Assembly (NCBI GenBank): GCA_002710775.1
Contig: PALX01000024.1
Coordinates: 1-33,188 of the forward strand
Origin: Micavibrio sp.
GTDB taxonomy: Bacteria > Pseudomonadota > Alphaproteobacteria > Micavibrionales > UBA9664
Length of the DNA stretch: 33,188 nt
Reading direction: 5' to 3'
Shown piece by piece: positions 8,172 through 15,665 of this stretch. Both the position numbers and the translations under genes were made by a program. Within the stretch, counting starts at the first letter, position 1; the number at the start of each line of letters is the position of its first letter. The notes below the pieces were generated by a model, which made no database searches, had not been told where the DNA came from, and saw nothing but the letters and a program-made list of their open reading frames with translations.

Positions 8172-8177
8172 TAAACT
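8172..8177 (+). promoter_or_regulatory. Extended -10 element before the pilin-like gene
   Basis: TGT-TAAACT, an extended -10 form, lies 7 nt before the ATG at 8185. No Shine-Dalgarno sequence is present, so a leaderless or near-leaderless mRNA is predicted. Confidence 0.35.
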
Positions 8178-8184
8178 ATACAAT

Positions 8185-8841
8185 ATGAAATACCAACGCG
8201 GTAATGCACTTATATATATTTTGATCGGCGTAGCCCTTTTCGCCGCGCTGTCCTACACATTCAGCCGTAACGCATCAACGGGTTCGACTTCCTTAACGGA
8301 CGAGCAAACAACACTCTACGCGCATCAATTAATTAACCATGCCCAACAGATGGAACAAGTTGTCCAACAAATGCTGATGACTGGCTCAACAATAGACGAC
8401 ATTGATTTCACAAAGCCAGACGAGGCGGGTTATGGTACCAATGCTCAGCACCAAGTCTACCACCCCAGCGGCGGCGGCATGAATCTATTTAATGAAAGTA
8501 ACACAAATTTATTTGGACCAAACAGCTATACATGGGATGGCTGGACATATAACACGCAAACAAACGTCGAATGGACGAGTACAGGCGTCGACGATATTAT
8601 ATTCACATTCCTTAATATTTCTGGGCCCGTATGCGCCAAAGTAAATGAAATTCTAATTGGCGACGATACAGTGCCTGTAGAAACATTACCGCCAAGAAAT
8701 ACCTTTTCCGAACCTGAAGGTGGTAACTCTGATTTAACCGCCACAAATTGTGCGAGTTGCGAGGGTAAGTATCACTTTTGTGCACAAGACAACCAAGTAG
8801 CAGGCGTTAGGGCTTTCTACAATATCATTGCTTCGGAATAG
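8185..8841 (+). CDS. Pilin-like single-anchor membrane protein of unknown function
   Basis: 218 residues. After a short basic head (MKYQRGN) comes one hydrophobic helix (about 8-26), then a long polar region outside the membrane. This head-plus-helix layout resembles type IV pilin and pseudopilin N-termini, and similar 'RGN...FAALSY' starts recur in uncharacterised alphaproteobacterial proteins I remember. There is no clear prepilin cleavage site with Glu at +5. The outer part is rich in Asn, Thr, Gly and Ser. It has four cysteines in its last third (one in GPVCAK, then a CxxC plus one more in [12 protein letters not shown]), which could form disulfides. The 3' end overlaps the convergent engB gene by 25 bp. 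The start ATG follows an extended -10 by 7 nt. I do not assign a function. Confidence 0.75.
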   Translation: MKYQRGNALIYILIGVALFAALSYTFSRNASTGSTSLTDEQTTLYAHQLINHAQQMEQVVQQMLMTGSTIDDIDFTKPDEAGYGTNAQHQVYHPSGGGMNLFNESNTNLFGPNSYTWDGWTYNTQTNVEWTSTGVDDIIFTFLNISGPVCAKVNEILIGDDTVPVETLPPRNTFSEPEGGNSDLTATNCASCEGKYHFCAQDNQVAGVRAFYNIIASE

Positions 8842-9467
8842 ATAGCAGTACGCAATTCTTCAATACCGAAACCTTTAGCCGAACTTGTTTTCAGGACGAA
8901 CGGGTAAGCGGCGGGATGTTTCTTGATAATGGCTTCAACCTCAGCAATAACCTTTTCTAGATCTTCACGCTTAACTTTATCTGTCTTTGTTAGCACTACT
9001 GTATAAGGCGCGGCGGCCTCGTCCAGCAGATCCATCATCTCTTTATCACTATCTTTAATACCGTGACGACCATCAATAAGGACGAAACTACGTTTTAAAT
9101 TTACACGGCCACGCAAATAATCTTTCAACAATCGTTGCCAGCTATTGCGCTCTTTCTTTGATACCTTGGCATAGCCATAGCCCGGCATATCAACAATACA
9201 GATACGCCCGCCGAGATCAAAAAAGTTGAGTTGTTGCGTGCGCCCCGGCGTGTTTGATGTCCGTGCCATATCTTTGCGGTTCAACAGCGCATTGATAAGG
9301 GATGATTTTCCAACATTAGATCGGCCCGCAAATGCAATCTCAGGCAATGTCTCAGGCGGTAATTGCGAAAGGTCCTGCACGCCGCGCACAAAATCACATG
9401 CACCGACAAATAATTTACGGGCCTCTTCAACGAGGGCTGGGTCTAGTTCGTTTTGTGTCTCTCTCAT
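8817..9467 (-). CDS. engB: Ribosome-biogenesis GTPase EngB (YsxC/YihA)
   Basis: 216 residues, a small GTPase needed for assembly of the large ribosomal subunit in other bacteria. The G motifs are clear: G1 GRSNVGKSS (48-56), the G2 threonine in 'NTPGRTQ', G3 DMPGYG (93-98), G4 TKTD (160-163), and G5 'TSSAKG'. '[10 protein letters not shown]' and '[14 protein letters not shown]' are typical of the EngB family. It lies 5 nt after the HAD phosphatase and ends the rne-HAD-engB unit. Its last 25 bp overlap the end of the convergent pilin-like gene, so antisense interference between the two transcripts is possible. Confidence 0.95.
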   Translation of the reverse strand: MRETQNELDPALVEEARKLFVGACDFVRGVQDLSQLPPETLPEIAFAGRSNVGKSSLINALLNRKDMARTSNTPGRTQQLNFFDLGGRICIVDMPGYGYAKVSKKERNSWQRLLKDYLRGRVNLKRSFVLIDGRHGIKDSDKEMMDLLDEAAAPYTVVLTKTDKVKREDLEKVIAEVEAIIKKHPAAYPFVLKTSSAKGFGIEELRTAIYSEAMIL

Positions 9468-9472
9468 CTTAA

Positions 9473-10150
9473 TTATCTCAATACATCCATCAAAGAGAGG
9501 TGGTCATCAATAACGACATCCGCACCTGCATCCATTAATCTGTCTTTGTAATCCTCACCTGTATAAGGGGCATGGCTCGCGCCGATATAGCCAATAGCTT
9601 GCATGCCCGCGGCAACAGCACCCTTAACACCCGCCACAGAATCCTCAACCACAGCACAATCTTCCGGCGCAATGCCTTGTCTTTTAGCGGCTAAAAGGAA
9701 GATATCCGGTGCCGGTTTGCCTTTTGCAACAAGCTCCGCGCCGATGATATTTTCTTTTTCAAAAAACTGATCCAGCGCTGTTACAGAAAATTTTTCATAG
9801 GTTGTTTCAAGGCCGCCACTCGTCGCCACAGATAGCTTCACACCTTCTTCGCGCAATGTTTCCAGCGCTTTAAAAATATGAGGTGTCGGATTTAATTCTT
9901 CGCGCATACGGGCTTTGAATTGCGCAATATATGTATCGATCATCAAATCCGCGTCCACAGGTTGGCCGCTAAACTCCTGAACCGCTAATGCATTATCGCG
10001 TGAACTTAAACCTTGAAGATGCTTAAAGGCCCATTCACGTTCAATCGCAATAGATTGCGCCGCATAGGCATCAACGAGGGCGTCCTTAATAATCACTTCG
10101 CTGTCAACGAGGACACCATCATTATCGAAAATCACAAGTTTGGTTTGCAT
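9473..10150 (-). CDS. HAD-superfamily phosphatase (Gph/CbbY-like)
   Basis: 225 residues with the four HAD motifs. Motif I is [11 protein letters not shown] with nucleophile Asp9 and acid/base Asp11. Motif II is 'VATSGG', the motif III lysine lies in '[11 protein letters not shown]', and motif IV is '[18 protein letters not shown]'. An alpha-helical cap follows motif I (about 15-85), as in subfamily IA enzymes such as phosphoglycolate phosphatase and beta-phosphoglucomutase-like proteins. The exact substrate cannot be told. It has a strong ribosome-binding site (AAGGAG, 10 nt before the ATG) and starts 15 nt after rne ends, so it is likely cotranscribed with rne and engB. Confidence 0.85.
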   Translation of the reverse strand: MQTKLVIFDNDGVLVDSEVIIKDALVDAYAAQSIAIEREWAFKHLQGLSSRDNALAVQEFSGQPVDADLMIDTYIAQFKARMREELNPTPHIFKALETLREEGVKLSVATSGGLETTYEKFSVTALDQFFEKENIIGAELVAKGKPAPDIFLLAAKRQGIAPEDCAVVEDSVAGVKGAVAAGMQAIGYIGASHAPYTGEDYKDRLMDAGADVVIDDHLSLMDVLR

Positions 10151-10165
10151 AAAGCTTAGCTCCTT

Positions 10166-12727
10166 TTATGAATCAAGGAGGTTATTCCACCACCCTTTTT
10201 TCTTTTTTTTCGGTGCTTCGTTTACAACCTCGTAGCCCTTATCCGCAAGAACAGGCTTGTCATCAGATTCTTTCCCCGTCTCCTTTGGCGCATCATCATT
10301 CGATGGTTTAGCCTTTGGTGAACGCTTGGACAATGTCTTCTTTTTGGGCTTCTCAGCCTTTTCATCCTTTTTAGATTCGTCAGAATCAGATTTTTGCTCT
10401 TTAGAGTCTTTAGACTCTTTTGGGTCCTGATCTTTATCTTGGTTTTTATCTTTTGCTTCAGGTTTTTTCTTACGACCACGACGCGGTTTTTTCTTAGCCT
10501 TCTCTGCGCCCTTATCGTCATTCTGGGTATCATCTTTATCTGAAGGCTTAGACGAACTCTCTTCACTCTCGCTCTCTGCCGCCGTCTGCATTTCATCCGC
10601 AACGATTTCGTCAGCTGTCTTATCATCTTGTTGATCTTTTTTACCGCGACGGTTTTTCTTTGCCTTCGACTTGATGCGCTCGAAATTCACTTCCGAGATT
10701 GTCAGCTCTTCGTCAATATGAATGAACACTTTGAAGTCATAGCGATTCTCAATCACCGTCAGCGCATCACGCTTTACATTCATAATGTAAAGACCAACTT
10801 CTGACGGCACATTCGCTGTTAATTCACTTGTGCGGTTTTTGATCCCTTCTTCTTCGATCATACGAAGCACGCGCAGGGCCGCTGTTTCTTTTGTGCGCAC
10901 CGTACCAGCGCCCTGACAATGGCGGCAAGTTTCGAAATGTGTCTCAGTTAGAGATGGGCGCAATCTTTGGCGTGAAAGTTCCAACAAGCCAAAGTTTGAA
11001 ATACGGCCAACCTGAACACGCGCGCGGTCACTAGAAAGCGCATCTGTCAGACGGCGCTCAACCTCGCGGTTATTGCGGTAATCTTCCATATCAATAAAGT
11101 CGATCACAACGAGACCGCCAAGGTCACGTAAGCGTAATTGTCGAGCAACTTCTTCCGCCGCCTCTAAGTTGGTGCGTAACGCTGTCCCCTCAATATTCCG
11201 TTCTTTTGTCGATTTACCAGAGTTCACATCGATAGAAATAAGCGCTTCTGTCGGGTGAATAACCAAATACCCCCCTGATTTAAGCGTGACCTCTTGATCA
11301 TAAATTTCATCAATCTGGTGCTCAGCCTGATATTTCACAAACAAAGGACGATCTTTATCTTTGTATTCCTTCACCTTTTTCGCATGAGAAGGAATCATCA
11401 TCTTCATAAAGTTTTTCGTGTCTTTAAAAGACTCTTCGCCAGCCACAAGAACCTCATCGACCTCACGTGTATAGATATCACGGATCGCTCGCTTCACGAG
11501 TTGGCCTTCTTCATACACTAGCGCGGGCGCGTTAGAATTCAGCGTCAATTCGCGAATGCTGTCCCAAAGCTTATATAAATACTCAAGGTCACGTTTAATC
11601 TCTGTCTTTGAACGACCAACAGCGGCTGTTCTTAAAATAACAGACATACCTGAAGGGATCGTCACTTCTTTTAGAACATCTTTGAGCTTTTTGCGGTCTG
11701 CCCAGCCAATTTTACGGCTGATACCGCCGCCGCGCGGGCTATTCGGCATCAAAACGCCATAACGGCCTGGCAGAGTAATATAGGTGGTCATCGCCGCGCC
11801 TTTATTACCGCGCTCTTCTTTTTGACACTGAACCAGCATAACCTGACCGCGCTTAATCACTTCCTGAATCTTATACGTACGGCGCATCTTTTTCCAAAGC
11901 AACGCTACAGGATCATCAAAGAAATCATCACCGCCGACAGTGTCTACAGACTGGCTCTTAGATTTCGCCGCTGCATATTTTTTACCGCCGCGACGTCCGC
12001 GTCTGCCGCGATATCTACCGCGGTTATTGCGCTTTTTATTATTGTTATTTTTGTTTTTATTTTCGTCATTACCCTCAGCATCGTCTTGGGAATCATCATC
12101 CGATTCTGACTTTTCGTCTTCAGACGTTTCGCCATCATCTTCATTAGAATCAGCATCCGCTTGGTCATCAGATTCCGACTTTTCATCTTCAAGCGCGTTT
12201 TCTGTATCTTTTTTCTTTCTACGACCACGACGTGACTTCTTTTTCTTCTTATCGTCACCGTCGTTATTTTCTTCAGCATCATCCGAGTCTACTTCTGCCT
12301 TTTTAGACTCATCTTCTTGATCTGAATCTTCATTATTGATCTCAGCGTTCACTTCTTCGATCAGTGCATCAATCTCAGATTCCTCAAGATCATCACTATC
12401 GCCGCCCTTGGCTTCTTGAGCCGCGGCAATTTTCTTAGCAATCTCTTCTTGTTCCTTCATCAAGCGCTCACGATCTTCAATCGGGATGCGGTAATAATCA
12501 GGGTGAATTTCAGAAAAAGGTAAGAAACCATGACGGTTACCGCCATAATTCACGAATGCCGCCTGCAGCGAAGGCTCCACACGGGTTACCTTAGCGAGAT
12601 AGATATTACTTTTATATGAAGTTTTAACTTTGCTTTCGAAATCGAAATCTTCAAGACGGTTTTCGTCCATAACGACGACACGCGTTTCTTCTGGATGCAT
12701 AGCATCAATAAGCATCTTCTTTGACAT
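10166..12727 (-). CDS. rne: Ribonuclease E
   Basis: 853 residues from the ATG at 12727. I prefer this to a TTG 6 nt upstream, because the ribosome-binding site AAGGAG (12741-12736) lies 8 nt before the ATG but only 2 nt before the TTG. RNase E is the main mRNA- and rRNA-processing endonuclease. The S1 domain begins at about residue 37 and is split by a charged insertion (about 87-265), acidic first, then Arg/Gly-rich (RGRRGRRGG), which fits other alphaproteobacterial RNase E proteins. The DNase-like catalytic region holds Asp500 (ISIDVNSGK) and Asp543 (VIDFIDM). The zinc-link cysteines are Cys601 and Cys604 (CRHCQGAG). From about residue 690 the tail is a low-complexity scaffold rich in Lys, Asp, Ser and Glu, where degradosome partners would dock. 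The HAD phosphatase and engB follow. Confidence 0.95.
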   Translation of the reverse strand: MSKKMLIDAMHPEETRVVVMDENRLEDFDFESKVKTSYKSNIYLAKVTRVEPSLQAAFVNYGGNRHGFLPFSEIHPDYYRIPIEDRERLMKEQEEIAKKIAAAQEAKGGDSDDLEESEIDALIEEVNAEINNEDSDQEDESKKAEVDSDDAEENNDGDDKKKKKSRRGRRKKKDTENALEDEKSESDDQADADSNEDDGETSEDEKSESDDDSQDDAEGNDENKNKNNNNKKRNNRGRYRGRRGRRGGKKYAAAKSKSQSVDTVGGDDFFDDPVALLWKKMRRTYKIQEVIKRGQVMLVQCQKEERGNKGAAMTTYITLPGRYGVLMPNSPRGGGISRKIGWADRKKLKDVLKEVTIPSGMSVILRTAAVGRSKTEIKRDLEYLYKLWDSIRELTLNSNAPALVYEEGQLVKRAIRDIYTREVDEVLVAGEESFKDTKNFMKMMIPSHAKKVKEYKDKDRPLFVKYQAEHQIDEIYDQEVTLKSGGYLVIHPTEALISIDVNSGKSTKERNIEGTALRTNLEAAEEVARQLRLRDLGGLVVIDFIDMEDYRNNREVERRLTDALSSDRARVQVGRISNFGLLELSRQRLRPSLTETHFETCRHCQGAGTVRTKETAALRVLRMIEEEGIKNRTSELTANVPSEVGLYIMNVKRDALTVIENRYDFKVFIHIDEELTISEVNFERIKSKAKKNRRGKKDQQDDKTADEIVADEMQTAAESESEESSSKPSDKDDTQNDDKGAEKAKKKPRRGRKKKPEAKDKNQDKDQDPKESKDSKEQKSDSDESKKDEKAEKPKKKTLSKRSPKAKPSNDDAPKETGKESDDKPVLADKGYEVVNEAPKKKKKGWWNNLLDS

Positions 12728-12839
12728 GCTCAATTCTCCTTAATGTAGTCGCGCCACTAACCCAAAAACAAAAACATAGCGGGTTAAGGCTGCGTGTATT
12801 AATTCTTTCAACTCTTGGGCCATAAGGGGCCGCGTGACA

Positions 12840-12867
12840 TATATAAGTGCGTGCCAATTCGGCTCAA
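12840..12867 (-). promoter_or_regulatory. Candidate promoter for rne
   Basis: TTGAGC at 12867-12862 and TATATA at 12845-12840 are separated by 16 bp on the minus strand. A start near 12833 would give a leader of about 105 nt before the rne ATG. Long autoregulatory leaders are known for E. coli rne; whether this one works that way is unknown. Confidence 0.35.
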
Positions 12868-12951
12868 GAGAAACCTTATACAAAACAATATAGCGCTTTG
12901 GAAAAAAGCACAATCTAAATTTACTGATTTTTGGAAATTAGCTTTAACAAG

Positions 12952-12967
12952 AAAGCGTTAGCGCTTT
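12952..12967. terminator. Weak hairpin after the serralysin gene
   Basis: AAAGCG and CGCTTT form a perfect 6-bp stem with a 4-nt loop, 8 bp past the serralysin stop. The T-rich side (TTTTAAGTTTTT) lies in the plus direction, away from serralysin, so it is at best a weak or bidirectional terminator. Confidence 0.35.
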
Positions 12968-12974
12968 TAAGTTT

Positions 12975-14666
12975 TTATATGATCAATGTCCCGTCATTGG
13001 CCATTTGATCTACATCCAGCGCGAAATTATTCTCGACATAAGCAATCGGTTTATATGCATCACCGCCGCCGTTTTGATCAATGCTAAGGAAAGACCCGCG
13101 CGCATCTTCGCTGAATTGCACAAAATCCGATAAAAGATCCGTCGCGGCATCAAAGAACCCATCCAAAATATCCGAAATATCCAGCGCATCCTGCTCATTC
13201 ACATTAAAATCACGGATAAAATCACCGCCTGTACCCGCATAATCTTCCGCCATGATTACAAATATATCCGCCCCTGCACCGCCATAGAGCGTATCCGCCC
13301 CTAGGCCGCCATAGAGAGCATCATCACCATAACCACCATAAAGGCGGTCTACGCCATCGCCGCCGTAGAGCGTATCATTCCCTAACTCACCGAGTAGTAA
13401 ATCATGTCCTGCGTCTCCATAGAGAACATCATTATCATTCCCTGCATAAAGATTGTCATTCCCCGCACCGCCATAGAGAGCATCATCACCATCATTTCCA
13501 TACAGCGTGTCACTATCTGCACCGCCATCCATGAAATCCGACCCGCGTCCACCAGACAGCATATCTTGCCCCGCTTCACCATAGAGGACATCATCACCGT
13601 CATTGCCGAAAAGGCGATCATCTCCGCCCGCCGCATATATTGTATCTACACTTGATCCGCCGCGCACCGTATTCGCAATATCGTTGCCATATACTGTATT
13701 ATTACCATCACCTAAGCGGACATCTTCTATCTCTACCCCATATGCAATGGCAATATTATCGACGAGCCCGATAGAGCTAAACTCACCTTCATTAAGATTA
13801 ATCGTCACGTCTGAATCCACACCACTAGCGTCCAGCGTATCACGCCCACCTGTGTCCCATATGGTATAAGCCTCATCACCATTAATTTTGTAATAGCTAT
13901 CACCATTGTTATATTCTGTATTCGTGCCGTAAATTTCCTGCAAGGCAGCAATATCGTATAGCTGGAAGCTTTGCGCATACACAGCACCATAAGGCGTCCA
14001 ATCATATGCCATGACCGAATATTGCTCGCTATCTTCAGCGCCGCTCAAACCGCCATCGAATGTATGTTGTAATCCTAAAGCATGGCCGATTTCGTGCATC
14101 ATGATGAAAAAGCCATAATCACCAAGGCTCAAATCCTGCATTTGTGTTGCATATTGATTGTTTGTCCATACATCACCGCTAAAATCACCTTGATCAGGAT
14201 AATAGGCCCATGCCCCAATGCCTGAACCAAGATTTGCCTGCGCCAATGTGATATCACCAATACCAGACACTTCAACAAATTCCAGATTTGTATAGCTCTC
14301 AATCAAATCAAAAACAGCGCGGGCGCCTTCTTGTTGAGATAAGGTAAAGCTTTCGAAGTTATTCTGCTCTTGCATATTATCCGTGTAGTAGTAAGGAATA
14401 CCACTTGGGAAACTATAAGTAATAATGCCGCCGGCACCATTACCCGCTCCCCATTCATACCCTGAGAGCAGAGAGGATGCTGCATCCACATTGCCTACAT
14501 TTTCAGCGCCATTTTGAGAGTCACTAACATACTCTGGTGCTTGTTGTTCTGTATAGGTGGAAACATTTTCATGAGATTCAGCCCGCGCCGCTTCACGGCA
14601 CGCCATACAGCCACAGCCCGCAGGCAAGTCACTATTCATTGCTGAACTTGTATTTGAACTATCCAT
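12975..14666 (-). CDS. Serralysin-like secreted metalloprotease with RTX repeats
   Basis: 563 residues, an M10B-type zinc endopeptidase made for type I secretion. There is no cleavable signal peptide. The zinc site is HEIGHALGLQH (191-201) with Glu192 as base, followed by the Met-turn SVMAYD (Met219, Tyr221). Residues about 317-467 hold RTX nonapeptides of the GGxGxDxLY type, which bind calcium and fold after export. The last 95 residues form the C-terminal secretion region (GGDFIRDFNVNEQDALDISD) and end in hydrophobic LII, as expected of a type I signal. The N-terminus has an unusual CGCMAC cluster (Cys18, Cys20, Cys23). Start choice is supported by GGGGAAGAC just before the ATG. No type I exporter or inhibitor gene is adjacent. 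Likely a secreted nutritional, virulence or predation protease; which one is inference. Confidence 0.9.
   Translation of the reverse strand: MDSSNTSSAMNSDLPAGCGCMACREAARAESHENVSTYTEQQAPEYVSDSQNGAENVGNVDAASSLLSGYEWGAGNGAGGIITYSFPSGIPYYYTDNMQEQNNFESFTLSQQEGARAVFDLIESYTNLEFVEVSGIGDITLAQANLGSGIGAWAYYPDQGDFSGDVWTNNQYATQMQDLSLGDYGFFIMMHEIGHALGLQHTFDGGLSGAEDSEQYSVMAYDWTPYGAVYAQSFQLYDIAALQEIYGTNTEYNNGDSYYKINGDEAYTIWDTGGRDTLDASGVDSDVTINLNEGEFSSIGLVDNIAIAYGVEIEDVRLGDGNNTVYGNDIANTVRGGSSVDTIYAAGGDDRLFGNDGDDVLYGEAGQDMLSGGRGSDFMDGGADSDTLYGNDGDDALYGGAGNDNLYAGNDNDVLYGDAGHDLLLGELGNDTLYGGDGVDRLYGGYGDDALYGGLGADTLYGGAGADIFVIMAEDYAGTGGDFIRDFNVNEQDALDISDILDGFFDAATDLLSDFVQFSEDARGSFLSIDQNGGGDAYKPIAYVENNFALDVDQMANDGTLII
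13266..13718 (-). repeat. RTX nonapeptide-coding repeats
   Basis: About 15 degenerate 27-bp units encode Gly/Asp-rich nonapeptides (for example YGGAGNDNL, YGDAGHDLL, YGGDGVDRL). On the plus strand the repeats appear as 'CCGCCATAGAGAGCATC'-like blocks. The repeats have drifted, so this is an old expansion rather than a recent one. Confidence 0.85.
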
Positions 14667-14820
14667 GTCTTCCCCACATTAAGCCCCTTTAATGACAGAC
14701 ACGGCCACAACACCATTGCCTGATTACGGGCTTAAATATGGGGGGCATAATATAACAAAAAGTTAAGATTTTATAGTTTTTTTGAAAAAAAGAAGCTCTG
14801 AAATGCTTATGTAAAAAGGG
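14667..14820. other. AT-rich gap between phosphatase and serralysin genes
   Basis: This gap holds the serralysin leader and presumably its promoter. Candidate AT-rich -10 sequences (TATATTAT, about 14744-14751 on the minus strand) are present but no -35 matches at proper spacing. A 4-bp stem before seven Ts just after the phosphatase stop is too weak to call a terminator. Confidence 0.3.
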
Positions 14821-15621
14821 TTAGGCGATTTTGCGGCCTTTTAATAGACCGTCCTGCAAAGTAACCGTATTTACACGCGTTGGGGATTTGGGGTTTTGCG
14901 TTATCATCGCCATAGGTGCCGTTATCTCAATCACACTCATATAACCTCTATCGAGAGAAGGGCGTCTGTTTTGTGATATATGTGCGCCTGTATCAATATA
15001 GACACAATTAGATAGCGCCGTTACACCCTGACGCGGATAAGAATGGCCGAAGAAAACCCGTGATATGCCCTTAATTTCTTTAGACACATTGCGGTTCAAT
15101 CGGCCACGCTCATTCATGGCGCGGCGTGCCGTTTGTTCGCACCCGTCATTAAGTTTGGAAATAAAGCTCTGCCACCGATCCGCAGATACCTCCGCATGAA
15201 CAATACCAACAGGGCCAATATCTGTTTCCACCTCTATGGCAAAGGGAAGCTCTTTAAAGGCCCGCCTCAGCCTTGCACGCGCTTTTTTGCTTTGCTGGTA
15301 TTGCCATTGGTAATTGCGACCTGCTTCGGTTTGCTTAGGATAACCACGCTTCAGATTCCCTGTTTTTGAAAACTTGCCAATGAAATATTCTTCGTGATTT
15401 CCGCGCACAGCATAGAACCAGCTTTTACGCAAAAACTCTGTGGCACGATGCGATTCAGGGCCGCGGTTAATAAGATCGCCAACAGAAAGTAAGCGGTCTT
15501 TTGAGGGATCAAAATTAATTTTCTCCAGCGCCTTTTCTAGCAATGAGAAACAGCCATGAATATCGCCGACAACAAAATCTCGGCCCTTAGTATTTTTTGG
15601 TAATCTAATGACTTTTGCCAT
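14821..15621 (-). CDS. PPP-family metallophosphoesterase (protein phosphatase/ApaH-like)
   Basis: 266 residues with the dimetal phosphoesterase motifs in order: GDIHG (Asp20, His22), GDLINRG (Asp49, Arg53), GNHE (Asn75, His76), a later His in 'IVHAE', and GHS in 'FFGHSYPRQGV'. This pattern fits bacterial PPP-type serine/threonine phosphatases (lambda phosphatase, PrpA-like) and the related Ap4A hydrolase ApaH; the motifs alone do not separate these. It has a good ribosome-binding site (GGGGG, 4-5 nt before ATG). It is divergent from the ABC exporter with only 44 bp between starts. Downstream, 154 bp separate it from the serralysin start. Confidence 0.85.
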   Translation of the reverse strand: MAKVIRLPKNTKGRDFVVGDIHGCFSLLEKALEKINFDPSKDRLLSVGDLINRGPESHRATEFLRKSWFYAVRGNHEEYFIGKFSKTGNLKRGYPKQTEAGRNYQWQYQQSKKARARLRRAFKELPFAIEVETDIGPVGIVHAEVSADRWQSFISKLNDGCEQTARRAMNERGRLNRNVSKEIKGISRVFFGHSYPRQGVTALSNCVYIDTGAHISQNRRPSLDRGYMSVIEITAPMAMITQNPKSPTRVNTVTLQDGLLKGRKIA

Positions 15622-15653
15622 ATTACCCCCTATGCTTATTTTTCTAACTAGCG

Positions 15654-15659
15654 TAGAAT
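15654..15659 (+). promoter_or_regulatory. -10 element 6 nt before the ABC exporter start
   Basis: TAGAAT (one change from TATAAT) lies exactly 6 nt before the ATG at 15666. Transcription would begin at the A of the start codon, and no Shine-Dalgarno sequence is present. A leaderless mRNA is predicted. Confidence 0.45.
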
Positions 15660-15665
15660 CGACCT

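Noticed and set aside
10166-12300. Long frames opposite and beside rne, rich in Arg/Lys or Phe/Ser
   Set aside because: They mirror the low-complexity GAT/GAA/AAG codons of the RNase E charged regions and show no start signals.
12728-12733. TTG start that would add two residues to RNase E
   Set aside because: It leaves only 2 nt after AAGGAG; the ATG at 12727 has an 8-nt spacing.
13010-13870. Frames on both strands within the RTX repeats
   Set aside because: They arise from the 27-bp repeats; only the serralysin frame has domains and a start signal.
14770-14820. Terminator after the metallophosphoesterase
   Set aside because: The stem is only 4 bp despite seven Ts.
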